Assembly: GCA_963664665.2 (NCBI GenBank)
Contig: CAXXMH010000004.1
Coordinates: forward strand, 806,001 to 870,000
Length of the DNA: 64,000 bases
From: Bin55 sp963664665
Lineage (GTDB): Bacteria > Pseudomonadota > Gammaproteobacteria > Pseudomonadales > Azotimanducaceae
Direction of reading: 5' to 3'
In this document: positions 8,965 through 17,829 of the stretch, piece by piece
How the letters are laid out: every line of letters begins with the position of its first letter
Numbering within the stretch: position 1 is the first letter of the stretch
The notes under the pieces: generated by a model
Seen by the model: only the letters and a program-made list of their open reading frames with translations
Told to the model about the DNA's origin: nothing
The model's database searches: none
Made by a program: the position numbers and the translations under genes

Positions 8965-9756
8965 ATGCGAGAAAACAAGGCCCTTTCATCTTGGCGACAA
9001 GGCGGACAATCAGTAGGGGGCTGGCTCAGCATCGGCAACGCTTACACCGCTGAAACCATGTCGAGTCTTGGGTTCGACTACCTATGCGTCGATCTGCAGC
9101 ACGGCATGTTGAGCTACGACGATCTCAAATACATGCTGCCTGCGATCTCGAACTATGACTCGGTACCGTTTGTACGCGTTCCTTGGAACGAGCCTTACGA
9201 GATTATGAAAGCGCTAGATGCCGGCGCATACGGCGTAATCGTGCCGATGGTGAACAATCGTGAAGAGGCGGCATTGGCTGTAGATTCCTGTCGTTACCCA
9301 CCGGACGGTCATCGCTCGTTTGGTCCGATTCGCGCAGCGATGTACGGAGGACGTGGTTATGCGCGGGAGGCGAATGACCAGATTGCGTGTGTGGTGATGG
9401 TCGAGACCGCGGATGGTATTGAGAACCTCGATGAAATCGCTTCAACACCAGGTCTCGACGGGATTTATATTGGTCCGTCCGATCTTGGATATGCGTTGGG
9501 ATTGAGTCCGACAACGGGAAGCCAGGATCAAAAGCACATTGACACGGTAGCGCATATTCGCGAGACATGTAAGAAGCATGGCATTGCCGCTGGTATTCAT
9601 ACCGGTAATCTAGATGCGACAAAGGGATACCTCAAACAAGGATTCAATCTGGTTACATTAGGTGCGGACAGCGCGTTTATGGCTGGTGCGGCTAGCACAC
9701 AATTGGTTCAAGCCAAGGAAGTCGCTGGGTCAGAACGCGAACAGACTGGCTACTAG
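8965..9756 (+). CDS. HpcH/HpaI family 2-oxo-acid aldolase
   Basis: A 263-residue class II aldolase/citrate-lyase-like barrel that reversibly cleaves 4-hydroxy-2-oxo acids to pyruvate and an aldehyde. Visible landmarks are CVDLQHGMLS (about residue 38), FVRVPWNE (about 71), the metal-binding Glu in VMVETADGIEN and the Asp in IYIGPSDLGYALG. The start at ATG 8965 (MRENKALSSW) matches the family length. An in-frame ATG at 8908 would add 19 unrelated residues. It converges on an unknown gene, the stops overlapping at 9753-9756. Its place beside a CoA ligase and a hydroxyacid dehydrogenase points to a small catabolic locus. Confidence 0.9.
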   Translation: MRENKALSSWRQGGQSVGGWLSIGNAYTAETMSSLGFDYLCVDLQHGMLSYDDLKYMLPAISNYDSVPFVRVPWNEPYEIMKALDAGAYGVIVPMVNNREEAALAVDSCRYPPDGHRSFGPIRAAMYGGRGYAREANDQIACVVMVETADGIENLDEIASTPGLDGIYIGPSDLGYALGLSPTTGSQDQKHIDTVAHIRETCKKHGIAAGIHTGNLDATKGYLKQGFNLVTLGADSAFMAGAASTQLVQAKEVAGSEREQTGY

Positions 9757-10238
9757 TCCGTCTGCTCAGCTGGACCGATTTCGGCATCGGTATACGCGAA
9801 CGCCGGCGTTTCACATATCGCGTAGGGGTATAGGTGTAACGGATCAAGGTGTTGCCGATACTTTCTAATCGGTTCAAGGGTTTCACGATGAACCTGCTCG
9901 CTCGATGGCAGCAGAACCACGCTGTCGAGCGCTTCAAAGATCGGATTCACCGGTCGTAATTGCGTAAATGTGCACCGGGTTTCGAAAGCTTGCCCGGAGT
10001 ATGTTGCAACTTCGATGTCGCGAATGATGGCCCAGTCTTTCAGAATCAGATCGGGTTCGACGACGAAGACAAGAGGAACGATTTCCTGACTCGAACGCGC
10101 GAGTTCAAGCAGCTCTCGCGCAACGAACCATGGATGTCGATCTCGGAATGATCCGTTGCTCGATCCCGAATCATGGACTGCGTCAAGTGCTTTTTGGTCG
10201 GTGACCGTAACGAGACAATAAGGGGTAAGCTCAGGCAC
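9753..10238 (-). CDS. hypothetical protein
   Basis: A 161-residue soluble protein that I do not recognise. It has no signal peptide or membrane segment. The N-terminal half is mixed (YCLVTVTDQKALDAVHD). The C-terminal half holds a His- and Pro-rich stretch, PIRKYRQHLDPLHLYPYAI, and ends in a run of acidic residues. Codon use looks ordinary for the region, and the frame closes exactly on the aldolase stop (4-base overlap), which supports a real gene. A PUA/EVE-like fold was considered from the LVFVVEPD...LKDWAII pattern but is too weak to claim. Confidence 0.6.
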   Translation of the reverse strand: MPELTPYCLVTVTDQKALDAVHDSGSSNGSFRDRHPWFVARELLELARSSQEIVPLVFVVEPDLILKDWAIIRDIEVATYSGQAFETRCTFTQLRPVNPIFEALDSVVLLPSSEQVHRETLEPIRKYRQHLDPLHLYPYAICETPAFAYTDAEIGPAEQTD

Positions 10239-10290
10239 AATAGCGCTAACGAAAGCTAAGACAATCGACGGATGTGTCGATCAAACCAAA

Positions 10291-12474
10291 TCAGAAAACG
10301 AGGCGGAGCTGAATATCGACGCCTTTATCAAATTCCTCCTGTTCGAATCGTGATTGCACCGTGGCGATCTCAAGATTGAACAACCGATCGAGATTTGAGT
10401 TAAGCGCGACTCGAACACCCATGCGCGTCTGATTGAGCGTGGAGATAGCGATCTGTCCGAACGGCGTAATGACGCCAGTACCGCCGATCGCCATACCGTA
10501 GCTAAGCGATCCACTCATCGCCCACACAGGATCGGTCGAGGGATCGAATCTTGAATCTAAGTAGCTCGAATAGCCAACAGCCGAATTGGGGTTCAAGGCT
10601 ACGCTTGACTGGGTACTGCCGTACATAGGCGCGACGGACAGCGCGAATCCTTCGCCGCGAAGACCGGGGTCAAGATGCGCCGCGACGCTGAATACGAGAT
10701 TCGGATTTTCAAACACGTTTTGGGCAGAAAGCGCTCGACCTTCAGCTTCAAATGTCAGACCATTGAGCGACGTGTACCGGACGCCCCCAAGTGCTTCTAA
10801 TGAGGTGTCTCGTTCTACTGGACTGCTGTTGACGCGACCGCTAACACCAACGTACGGTTGTACCTGTTCGCCAGAGAACGACATTTCGAATCCAGCTCGA
10901 AGGCTTCTTGACCCGTAGTGACTCAAGAAACTAACCTCCGAACCAAGTTCAGCCGCGCTCAGAGGAACCGTGAGACCCGCATCTCCCACCGAAGTTAGAT
11001 GTAGATTTCCTGTCGAGCCGAGTAAATGCCGCCAACCGACGGCTCCTAGAAGAAGGCTACTTTGAATCGTTCCCGGACCAGACGTATTGACGTGGTCAAG
11101 CCGAGAGTTATCACGGACAACACCAACGACTCCCCAAATCTCGCCGCCGCTACCGTCATGCCATCGTGCGTAAGGCATGATGCTTGAGAGGCTCGCACCT
11201 GTGAAGGACGGTGTGCGACTCAATCTCGGCAGTGCAGAGTTGGTATAGCCGCGACTGTCGAAGCTGATCGATAGTCCTGTCGTGAGGTTTTCTTCGAGTC
11301 GCGTATCGAAACCAACATAGATGCCAGAAGGCTCTATTCCAAGATCCTCTGCCCGATCTGAATTCGTTGGGTAGCGAGTGCTGGCGTAGTTCCACAACGT
11401 ATACGCTCGAGACTCGGCGCTATCTTGAGCGAGGGACAGGTCCCGAAACCTCGAATGCATCGCGCTGGTAATGCCATCCAGGAGATTTCGTTGGACTGAG
11501 AAATCGTTGTTTTGGGTGAGATACGGACGGGACGCGGCAACGGTGCCAAAGCGTGGTGTCCCTTCGTCGCTTGCGGTTTGTCTGTTCTCGGAGCCTCGAG
11601 TCCGGATTGAGCGAGAGGGTAGAGATTCGTTGAATCCTAGGATTGCCAAGGACGCATCAGAATTCCGCGCATTTCTGCGCTGTTCAGTCACCGACGCGAA
11701 TACAAACTGCTGAATTCCCACGCCGTTGCGGGATACGCCGATCCAATAGTAAATCGAATTGGGGATTACGCCGTCGACCCGACCTCGGATGGACCTACTC
11801 GCGTTGTCGAAAACCAGTCCGGAGGGTAGTGCGGGAACAACGTGATATTTCGCCGATGGATCTTGCAGAGCTGGCAGTTGCAAAACGTTGTCACTACTGA
11901 TGTAAACGGGCACATTGAGCAATTCCGACTCAAAAGCGGATTGTGAGCGCTTTGGGATTTCGTCATGAGCGCGCTCTTCGACGCTGACGATAAACCAATC
12001 AATCATTGACCCGAAACTGTTGGTTGCGGTTACTGCGATCTGTGCCGTGCCAGTCGATTTCGCTAGTACGATGAGAAAGTTCTCGACAATCCACGCGTCT
12101 ACGACCTTCTTGTCATACGGATATACAGAGAAAGTCTGATTTGGGACTTCACCGAAAGAAGTGTGGAGATCGCGTAGATATATCCGCTGAGACCCGACTG
12201 GTCCGACGGAATCGGCGTACTTTGGACTTAGGAATAACGTTTGGTCCTCGATCGCGTCCAGGAGCCTAGGCGCGATTCTTGAAGACTCGCCTTGCTCTTG
12301 CGCCGCAATAGCTGCAATGAAGAGGGTGAAACTGCACACGAGTAACACATGACGAAGTCGTTTTCGACAGCGCTTGGTGATGGTTAGATTCGGGGAGATC
12401 GACACGGTAGTTTTGGCGCAATTAGTTAGGCGACAGGCACAGAAATGATCGGCTTTGCGATTGGTTTCACGCAA
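10291..12474 (-). CDS. secreted Ig-like/outer-membrane beta-barrel protein (autotransporter-like)
   Basis: A large exported protein of about 700-727 residues. A signal sequence (KRLRHVLLVCSFTLFIAAIAA, about residues 38-58) is followed by an acidic region. A putative Ig-like repeat follows around residue 200 (LPSGLVFDNASRSIRG, the He_PIG style). The second half is rich in alternating aromatic and small residues and ends in QLRLVF, the terminal Phe expected of an outer-membrane beta-barrel. I infer an autotransporter-type layout with a short passenger. The start is uncertain: TTG at 12474 leaves a long leader, while GTG at 12405 puts the signal peptide nearer the N-terminus. No partner gene lies beside it. 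Confidence 0.7.
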   Translation of the reverse strand: MRETNRKADHFCACRLTNCAKTTVSISPNLTITKRCRKRLRHVLLVCSFTLFIAAIAAQEQGESSRIAPRLLDAIEDQTLFLSPKYADSVGPVGSQRIYLRDLHTSFGEVPNQTFSVYPYDKKVVDAWIVENFLIVLAKSTGTAQIAVTATNSFGSMIDWFIVSVEERAHDEIPKRSQSAFESELLNVPVYISSDNVLQLPALQDPSAKYHVVPALPSGLVFDNASRSIRGRVDGVIPNSIYYWIGVSRNGVGIQQFVFASVTEQRRNARNSDASLAILGFNESLPSRSIRTRGSENRQTASDEGTPRFGTVAASRPYLTQNNDFSVQRNLLDGITSAMHSRFRDLSLAQDSAESRAYTLWNYASTRYPTNSDRAEDLGIEPSGIYVGFDTRLEENLTTGLSISFDSRGYTNSALPRLSRTPSFTGASLSSIMPYARWHDGSGGEIWGVVGVVRDNSRLDHVNTSGPGTIQSSLLLGAVGWRHLLGSTGNLHLTSVGDAGLTVPLSAAELGSEVSFLSHYGSRSLRAGFEMSFSGEQVQPYVGVSGRVNSSPVERDTSLEALGGVRYTSLNGLTFEAEGRALSAQNVFENPNLVFSVAAHLDPGLRGEGFALSVAPMYGSTQSSVALNPNSAVGYSSYLDSRFDPSTDPVWAMSGSLSYGMAIGGTGVITPFGQIAISTLNQTRMGVRVALNSNLDRLFNLEIATVQSRFEQEEFDKGVDIQLRLVF

Positions 12475-12569
12475 GTGTCGATTGGCAGATTATAAAAATC
12501 TGGCGTGTTTTTGCCGGTATGTGAGGCGCAACTCACGATATTCACCCACGAATTTATTGCCGTAATTGC

Positions 12570-12606
12570 AAAAAAAAGAGCCACAGGTGCACGCACCCGC
12601 GGCTCT
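12570..12606 (-). terminator. rho-independent terminator after the HvfA-like gene
   Basis: Read on the minus strand, AGAGCC pairs with GGCTCT, with an inner GGGTGC/GCACC stem, and the hairpin is followed by eight T residues (12577-12570). It lies about 57 bases past the stop of the small secreted peptide gene and before the beta-barrel gene. It therefore isolates the peptide gene as a single-gene transcript. It is among the clearest intrinsic terminators in the window. Confidence 0.85.
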
Positions 12607-12663
12607 AAGACCTTCGAAGGTAGTTAGTTAAGCACTAAGTGCGCTTAACCAACTAGAGCGAGA

Positions 12664-12936
12664 CTAAGCTTCTTCCTCTTCTTCTTCGCCTTCTTCTTCT
12701 TCGCCGCCGTCGTCGTCACCACATTGGCCTTCGCCACATTTTCCTTCTTCGTCTTTCTCACCACATTCGCCTTCGCCTTCATGCGAGTCAGCGCCAGCGA
12801 TCGTGAGAAGAGAGTCATCCAGAGCACTTGTATCAAGCGCTTGATCCAGATCCGCGGCAAGAACCGAGGAGCCGGCAGTTGCAACTACAAAAGCACCCAC
12901 TCCTAAAACGAGAGGATTTACTGAGAGTTTGGACAT
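12664..12936 (-). CDS. HvfA/bufferin-like Cys-rich acidic secreted peptide
   Basis: A 90-residue small protein. The signal peptide reads MSKLSVNPLVLGVGAFVVAT, ending near SVLA|AD. It is followed by a short linker and then GEGECG, EEGKCG and GEGQCG, and closes in a tail of Asp, Gly and Glu. Repeated EGxCG after such a leader is the hallmark of HvfA-type precursors, whose Cys residues are modified by DUF692 (MNIO) enzymes to bind copper or other metals. The ATG at 12936 follows a good GAGGAA ribosome site; a TTG at 12948 is less likely. No DUF692 or DUF2063 partner gene is in the window. An alternative is an unmodified acidic metal- or cation-binding peptide. Confidence 0.7.
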   Translation of the reverse strand: MSKLSVNPLVLGVGAFVVATAGSSVLAADLDQALDTSALDDSLLTIAGADSHEGEGECGEKDEEGKCGEGQCGDDDGGEEEEGEEEEEEA

Positions 12937-13153
12937 AGTGTTCCTCAATCATCCAAAACCAATTTGTAAGCGAGCAACTGAACCAGAAACCTCTGTACCA
13001 GGTCCCGCCATTCTGACGTCGAGACGCCATTTCTACCAGGTTTGACCTTAAAGTTTCCTTAGAGTTCAAATCTGCATTGCAATCATAATGCCATTCAGGC
13101 AGCAAAAGAAATGACCCACCTGTGAGAGTCATTGATGGTGCCAATTAATTCAG

Positions 13154-14785
13154 TTGATAGCGCGTGTAAACACTGATCGTACAGTGCCTCTATTAGTTCC
13201 TAATCAAGCGCCTCCTGAAGGTTACTACGCACAGAATCTCCGCGCGGTGGTCGACACGGTCTGGCATCAATATGCAGATCTACTAACAAATGATGAGACG
13301 TATTTCGCGAATTCCGCGCTTGCGCTCTCCGAACCAGCTCTGCGGTTACTCGCGAGGTTGCTGTCTCGGACCAAGACGTATATTCGCCTCGATTCATTGT
13401 CCTATGCCGATGTCGGTGACGTTTCGAAAGCACTCCACGAGTTGAACGAAGCGGATTTAATCTCGCTCAACGCCTCAGGAGAAGCTTCCGAAATACTGAA
13501 TCTGTTAACGGTGACTGAGTTAAAAGCTACATTCGCACATAGTGATCTGAAAGGGAGGAAATCCGAACTAATCGAAACCATACGAGCACGGCATGATGAT
13601 GTGACAATCCGAGATCGCATCAGTGAGCGTCAACCATGGTTGCACGTCATAGCGTCACAAGTATTTGAGGTTTTCTGTCTTCTGTTTTTTGGCAATAACA
13701 TGCAGAAAATCGAGGAGTTCGTGATCCGCGATTTGGGCGTGACTCGGTTTGAGGCGTATGAAATGGATCCGGCTTTTCGACTATTCAGGGATCGACGGGC
13801 TATCGATCGATTCCAGGAACTTCAAGGGCTCGCAGAAACAGTTGAATCACTCGGTAAGTCTGTCACCGCTGAAGATGCCGAAGACATCTTTGAGTCGTTA
13901 ATAACTCCAGAACAAGACCGAGTTTTCGAACTTCGTCGCAGCCGCATATTAAATGCGTTAGGCCGGAATTTGGAACGCGTGAACGAACATGAGCTCGCGT
14001 TGCGTTGTTATCGAAGTTCGTCCGCGCACCCGGCGCGCGAACGCATGATGCGAATATTGAAGAAAGATGGACGCGTTGAGGTACTCGAAGAGGTTCGAGC
14101 AGAAATCTTGGATGGACCGCGCTCGTATGAAGAGCGGCAATTCGCATTACGGTTTGCGAAACCAAGGACCCCTCAACCGACCATCGAACTCCGCGAGAGT
14201 CTAGCCCCCACCGACGAAGTTACTAGCATCGAGAACTTCGCCGCGCAACAGCTCATCGACGAAGGCTGTCAGGCCTGGCATCTCGAAAACCTACTACCCA
14301 ATGGCTTATTCGGGTTGGCATATTGGGATTGGTTGTACGCCTCAGTTCGCGGTGCATTCGTGCATCAGTTCCAGACTGCGCCTCTTGACCTGTATTGGCC
14401 AGAATTTTTCGAAGTTCGTCAAGACACGTGCGATGATCCGTTAGCGAAACCCGAGGAGCTAAAAGCGCGAATACTCGCAATTGCTGAAGCTAAACGTGGC
14501 ATTAGTAGTCAGCTTGTTGCTTGGTCGGTTCTTTCCCGGAGTCTCTTGAACACGATTCTTGGCGCGATGAAAACTGAGCAAATACAGGATCTATTCCGTA
14601 TCGTGACTGAAGACTTACGCCAGTTCCGGGCCGGTTTTCCGGATTTGACGGTGGTCGATCAGCAAGGGGAGATTGCGTTTGTGGAAGTCAAGGGTCCTGG
14701 TGATCAACTGCGTCCAAATCAGCGACTTTGGATCGAACGCCTAATGCAGGCGCAATTCAACGTTTATGTCTGGCGTTTCAGATAG
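13154..14785 (+). CDS. FAN1-like VRR-NUC domain nuclease
   Basis: A 543-residue protein whose C-terminal VRR-NUC domain shows the PD-(D/E)XK core: FRAGFPDLTVVD, then AFVEVKGPGDQL and NQRLWIERL. This matches the FAN1 group, structure-specific nucleases that act on 5' flaps and interstrand crosslinks. The middle has a SAP-like helix pair near residues 115-150 (LTVTELKATFAHSDLKGRKSEL) and TPR-like helices around residue 270 (LGRNLERVNEHELALRCY). The start is TTG at 13154, with GTG at 13184 as an alternative. The next gene, a helicase, begins 3 bases after the stop, a pairing I know from other gammaproteobacteria. The two probably act together in DNA repair. Confidence 0.87.
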   Translation: MIARVNTDRTVPLLVPNQAPPEGYYAQNLRAVVDTVWHQYADLLTNDETYFANSALALSEPALRLLARLLSRTKTYIRLDSLSYADVGDVSKALHELNEADLISLNASGEASEILNLLTVTELKATFAHSDLKGRKSELIETIRARHDDVTIRDRISERQPWLHVIASQVFEVFCLLFFGNNMQKIEEFVIRDLGVTRFEAYEMDPAFRLFRDRRAIDRFQELQGLAETVESLGKSVTAEDAEDIFESLITPEQDRVFELRRSRILNALGRNLERVNEHELALRCYRSSSAHPARERMMRILKKDGRVEVLEEVRAEILDGPRSYEERQFALRFAKPRTPQPTIELRESLAPTDEVTSIENFAAQQLIDEGCQAWHLENLLPNGLFGLAYWDWLYASVRGAFVHQFQTAPLDLYWPEFFEVRQDTCDDPLAKPEELKARILAIAEAKRGISSQLVAWSVLSRSLLNTILGAMKTEQIQDLFRIVTEDLRQFRAGFPDLTVVDQQGEIAFVEVKGPGDQLRPNQRLWIERLMQAQFNVYVWRFR

Positions 14786-14788
14786 CCT

Positions 14789-17107
14789 GTGCAGATTCCG
14801 ATTGGCGTCTCGGAACTTGCGGCGTTTGTACACCGACGTGGCGATATTGATGATCGTTCAGAAGATCCAACTTCTGCGCGAGAGGGCATTGAAGCACAGA
14901 GTGCGTATCAGACTCGACTCAAGCAGGATCGAGCTGAGTATAGGTCCGAAGTTCGTGTTGTACGTGACTATCAGTATGAATCGATCACACTTCATGTTAC
15001 CGGGCGCGCGGATGGCGTCGCAGTAGACGACGAACTGCAGGGTTCTCGACTGTTAGTTGAAGAAATAAAGACCACCCGTAAGCAACCGAGCGGATTACCT
15101 GTCTGCGATCGGTCAGTTCACGAAGCGCAGTTACGGCTGTACGCCTCGATGCTTGAATCAAAAAGCGAAGTTGCTTCCATTATTGCGCGGCTTACATACA
15201 TTCACCCTGATTCTGGCGAGACACACCACTTTGACCAGGCAGAGGAAGCTTTTGATCTTGATAGTTTTTTCGAGGAGACAGCGCGGGTCTATTGCGTGTG
15301 GGTGAGGGATGTTCTGACTCGTCTTGAAGAACGAAATCGGATCGCGACGTCGCAGGAGTTCCCGTTCGAAACTTACAACGAAAATCAGCTTCAATTGGCT
15401 CGTCATGGTTTCGTGAGCCTACGAGATGAGACGAATTTACTGTTTGAAGCGCCGACGGGAACGGGGAAGACGATGGCGACTGCCTTCCCTTCGATTAAGG
15501 CGATGGGTGAGAGGGAGCTTGATCGCGTCGTTTACAGCACGGCTCGAACAACAGGCCAACAAGCGGCTGTAGACGCTTTCTCAACGCTTTGTGAGCGCAA
15601 CGACAGCCTCGTGCAAGTTACTGTTTCCGCGAAGGATCGGGTCTGTTTAACACCTGGTGCCGCGTGTCGACCGGAAGAATGCGACTATGCGAAAAGGCAC
15701 TTCGATCGCGTGCGCGACGCAACGAAGCATTTGCTACTTTCGGGCAACGTCGATCGAATCGCAATTGACACGGTCGCGAAGTCCCGGAAAGTCTGCCCGT
15801 TTGAGTTGTCCCTCGACGTCGCTGAGTGGTCGGACGTTGTGATTTGTGATTACAACTACGTGTTCGATCCTCTGGTGCAACTCAAGCGACTCCGTTCTCG
15901 ATTATTTAGTCGCGTAGGTCTATTAGTGGACGAGGCGCATCGACTCACGGAACGTGTTAGGGAGATGCTTAGCTGCGAGTTTGACCTCGAATTGATCGAG
16001 AAGGCTGCGAACGAATCGCACTCCACGCCGTTAGGTCCGCTCATCGAGGAGGTGCATCGCTCGCTTGTTAATTTCCTTGACGAATCGCTTCCCTCAATAG
16101 GCGAAACCGTTAGGGACGAAATTGATCCGCGATTAGGCACCGCGATCGATCGATTGTTCGAATCTGCCGATGTACGTCTGCGAAATATCACGGAACTTGA
16201 TGTAGTCGACGACTGCGTCTATGAGTTCCTACGCTTCCGAACGATCGCAACGATAAGCGAGGAGGATCCGAGCAAATTTGTGTGGTTGCTCAGTAGGACC
16301 CGCGATGAAAGGCAGATTCAGTTCCGTTGCTTAATGCCGAATTCGTGGATTAACGCGGTCATCGGTGATTTCCACGGTTCAATCCGCTTTTCGGGAACGA
16401 TGTCTCCGGGTGAGTTATTCAACGAAGAACATGGTCTCGAAGGTCCAATCAAGCATGCAAAGTTAGTACCCGACATAAGTCGACTGAGTGTGTATGTCGT
16501 ACCGGACATAACGACGTACTACAACGAAAGAGGTCGAACGGCGCCGGACTTGGCACGACTCATCGAGAACATTAGAAAGGTCTCAACGGGTAATTGGCTC
16601 ATCGCGTTTCCTTCGTTTGCTTATATGGATTTAGTGCTTGATTACCTCTCAGATACCGATACGTCGCTGGTCCAGCGACCCGGCATGAGCCTTGTAGAAC
16701 GCGATGAATTCTTGAATCGAATTACGCTAGATAACGCTCAACTTGGATTTGTGGTCATGGGTGGTGTGTTCACAGAATCAATCGACATTGAGCAAGCATC
16801 CCTCGAAGGTGTTGTCGTCATCAGTCCGGGTATTCCACCTCGCTCGCTTGAACGCGAACGCATCGCCTCACTATCCAGCCATGGGTACGAAATCGCATAT
16901 CGTCGCCCCGCGATGACACGCGTTGTACAAGCGGCGGGTCGCGTCGTTCGCGGCGAGAAGGATCGCGGCATCGTTGTATTGATTGATCCACGTTTCACGC
17001 GTAGCGACTTCGCGCGATATTTCCCATCGCATTGGGAGCCTCAAATCGTCCAGGCTGAGGAACTAGGCGTGCATGTACAAGCGTTTCAGGCACAGGCTGA
17101 GAAATAG
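14789..17107 (+). CDS. XPD/DinG-like superfamily 2 helicase with N-terminal RecB-type nuclease domain
   Basis: A 772-residue protein. Residues about 65-150 carry RecB/Cas4-type nuclease motifs: VTGRADGV, LVEEIKTTR and a QLRLYASML (Q-x3-Y). From residue 200 a helicase follows, with Walker A EAPTGTGKT, the DEAH box in LLVDEAHRLT and a late QAAGRVVR motif VI. Between them, four cysteines (VCLTPGAACRPEEC and KVCPFEL) fit the iron-sulfur cluster of XPD, DinG and FANCJ. It unwinds DNA in the 5'-3' direction if it follows its family. The start is GTG, and it is coupled to the FAN1-like nuclease upstream. Together they suggest crosslink or flap repair. Confidence 0.88.
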   Translation: MQIPIGVSELAAFVHRRGDIDDRSEDPTSAREGIEAQSAYQTRLKQDRAEYRSEVRVVRDYQYESITLHVTGRADGVAVDDELQGSRLLVEEIKTTRKQPSGLPVCDRSVHEAQLRLYASMLESKSEVASIIARLTYIHPDSGETHHFDQAEEAFDLDSFFEETARVYCVWVRDVLTRLEERNRIATSQEFPFETYNENQLQLARHGFVSLRDETNLLFEAPTGTGKTMATAFPSIKAMGERELDRVVYSTARTTGQQAAVDAFSTLCERNDSLVQVTVSAKDRVCLTPGAACRPEECDYAKRHFDRVRDATKHLLLSGNVDRIAIDTVAKSRKVCPFELSLDVAEWSDVVICDYNYVFDPLVQLKRLRSRLFSRVGLLVDEAHRLTERVREMLSCEFDLELIEKAANESHSTPLGPLIEEVHRSLVNFLDESLPSIGETVRDEIDPRLGTAIDRLFESADVRLRNITELDVVDDCVYEFLRFRTIATISEEDPSKFVWLLSRTRDERQIQFRCLMPNSWINAVIGDFHGSIRFSGTMSPGELFNEEHGLEGPIKHAKLVPDISRLSVYVVPDITTYYNERGRTAPDLARLIENIRKVSTGNWLIAFPSFAYMDLVLDYLSDTDTSLVQRPGMSLVERDEFLNRITLDNAQLGFVVMGGVFTESIDIEQASLEGVVVISPGIPPRSLERERIASLSSHGYEIAYRRPAMTRVVQAAGRVVRGEKDRGIVVLIDPRFTRSDFARYFPSHWEPQIVQAEELGVHVQAFQAQAEK

Positions 17108-17115
17108 CGACGCTC

Positions 17116-17709
17116 TCACTCGGTGATTAGTCGAGTTGCATAGGGTTTCGCATTTAACGTGAGCTCGCCACGTGCGCGGAAATTTGCCGTTGCTTCAGGT
17201 GCTGGTGTGCGCGAAATTTGCCAGGAATTCAAACCGTCATACCAAGTGCAAAGCAGCATTTTGCCGAACTCTTGCGTTCTGTCTTGCTCACAAAACAACG
17301 CCTGAGGAATGGCTTGATATTGATTTGATGTCTCAAACGTCTCCCATGCGGTGTATGAGAGCTGCGCGATCTGATCAACATCTTTATTACGAACGTCAAA
17401 GAATCGAAACACGTACAAACCCGCACGCGTTCGTGGTTCGTAGTCGTTTGGGCGAACAGTTGGTTCAAGATGGAGAGTTTCTGTCTTACTGACGGCATCG
17501 ATTGATGCGAGACGTTCGTTGACGTCCGCGACATCACCCGTAGTGACCAAGAAGAGTTCGTTCGATCCGAGACCAAATAACCCAAAGAACGCACCCCAGA
17601 TTCCTGCGTCGCCGAGTTTTTCGCGTTCACGCCCAATAACAGCATCGTAGATGGGTCGAAAGTTAGATCCCTCGGTTTGCAATCGACTAATAGCGAAGTT
17701 GAGAGTCAT
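17116..17709 (-). CDS. hypothetical protein
   Basis: A 197-residue cytoplasmic protein without a signal peptide. Its two halves look alike in layout: a strand, a helix with charged residues (YDAVIGREREKLGDAG) and a strand, and then GLYVFRFFDVRNKDVDQIAQL followed by a WETFET helix. This would fit a tandem dimeric alpha/beta-barrel (NIPSNAP-like) fold, but I cannot confirm it and give no function. It lies tail-to-tail with the helicase gene, 8 bases from its stop, and about 120 bases from the divergent TPP-enzyme gene. Confidence 0.6.
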   Translation of the reverse strand: MTLNFAISRLQTEGSNFRPIYDAVIGREREKLGDAGIWGAFFGLFGLGSNELFLVTTGDVADVNERLASIDAVSKTETLHLEPTVRPNDYEPRTRAGLYVFRFFDVRNKDVDQIAQLSYTAWETFETSNQYQAIPQALFCEQDRTQEFGKMLLCTWYDGLNSWQISRTPAPEATANFRARGELTLNAKPYATRLITE

Positions 17710-17829
17710 TTGAATTGCTCAAGTCAGTGAGAGAGTTCGGATTTTGCCATACACGCGAGTGTTCTAACCTGAACTCTCGGCAGTATCCATGTAGAAAATT
17801 CCGCGCACCCGAAACGAAGAGATTTCCGT

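Noticed and set aside
12645..12906. Basic and hydrophobic frames overlapping the HvfA-like gene.
   Set aside because: They are out-of-frame or antisense readings of the repetitive Glu/Gly codons. The true frame has the signal peptide and ribosome site.
12937..13153. An ECF-type promoter (GGAAACTT...GTC) for the HvfA-like gene.
   Set aside because: The spacing between the possible -35 and any GTC box does not fit, so I do not claim it.
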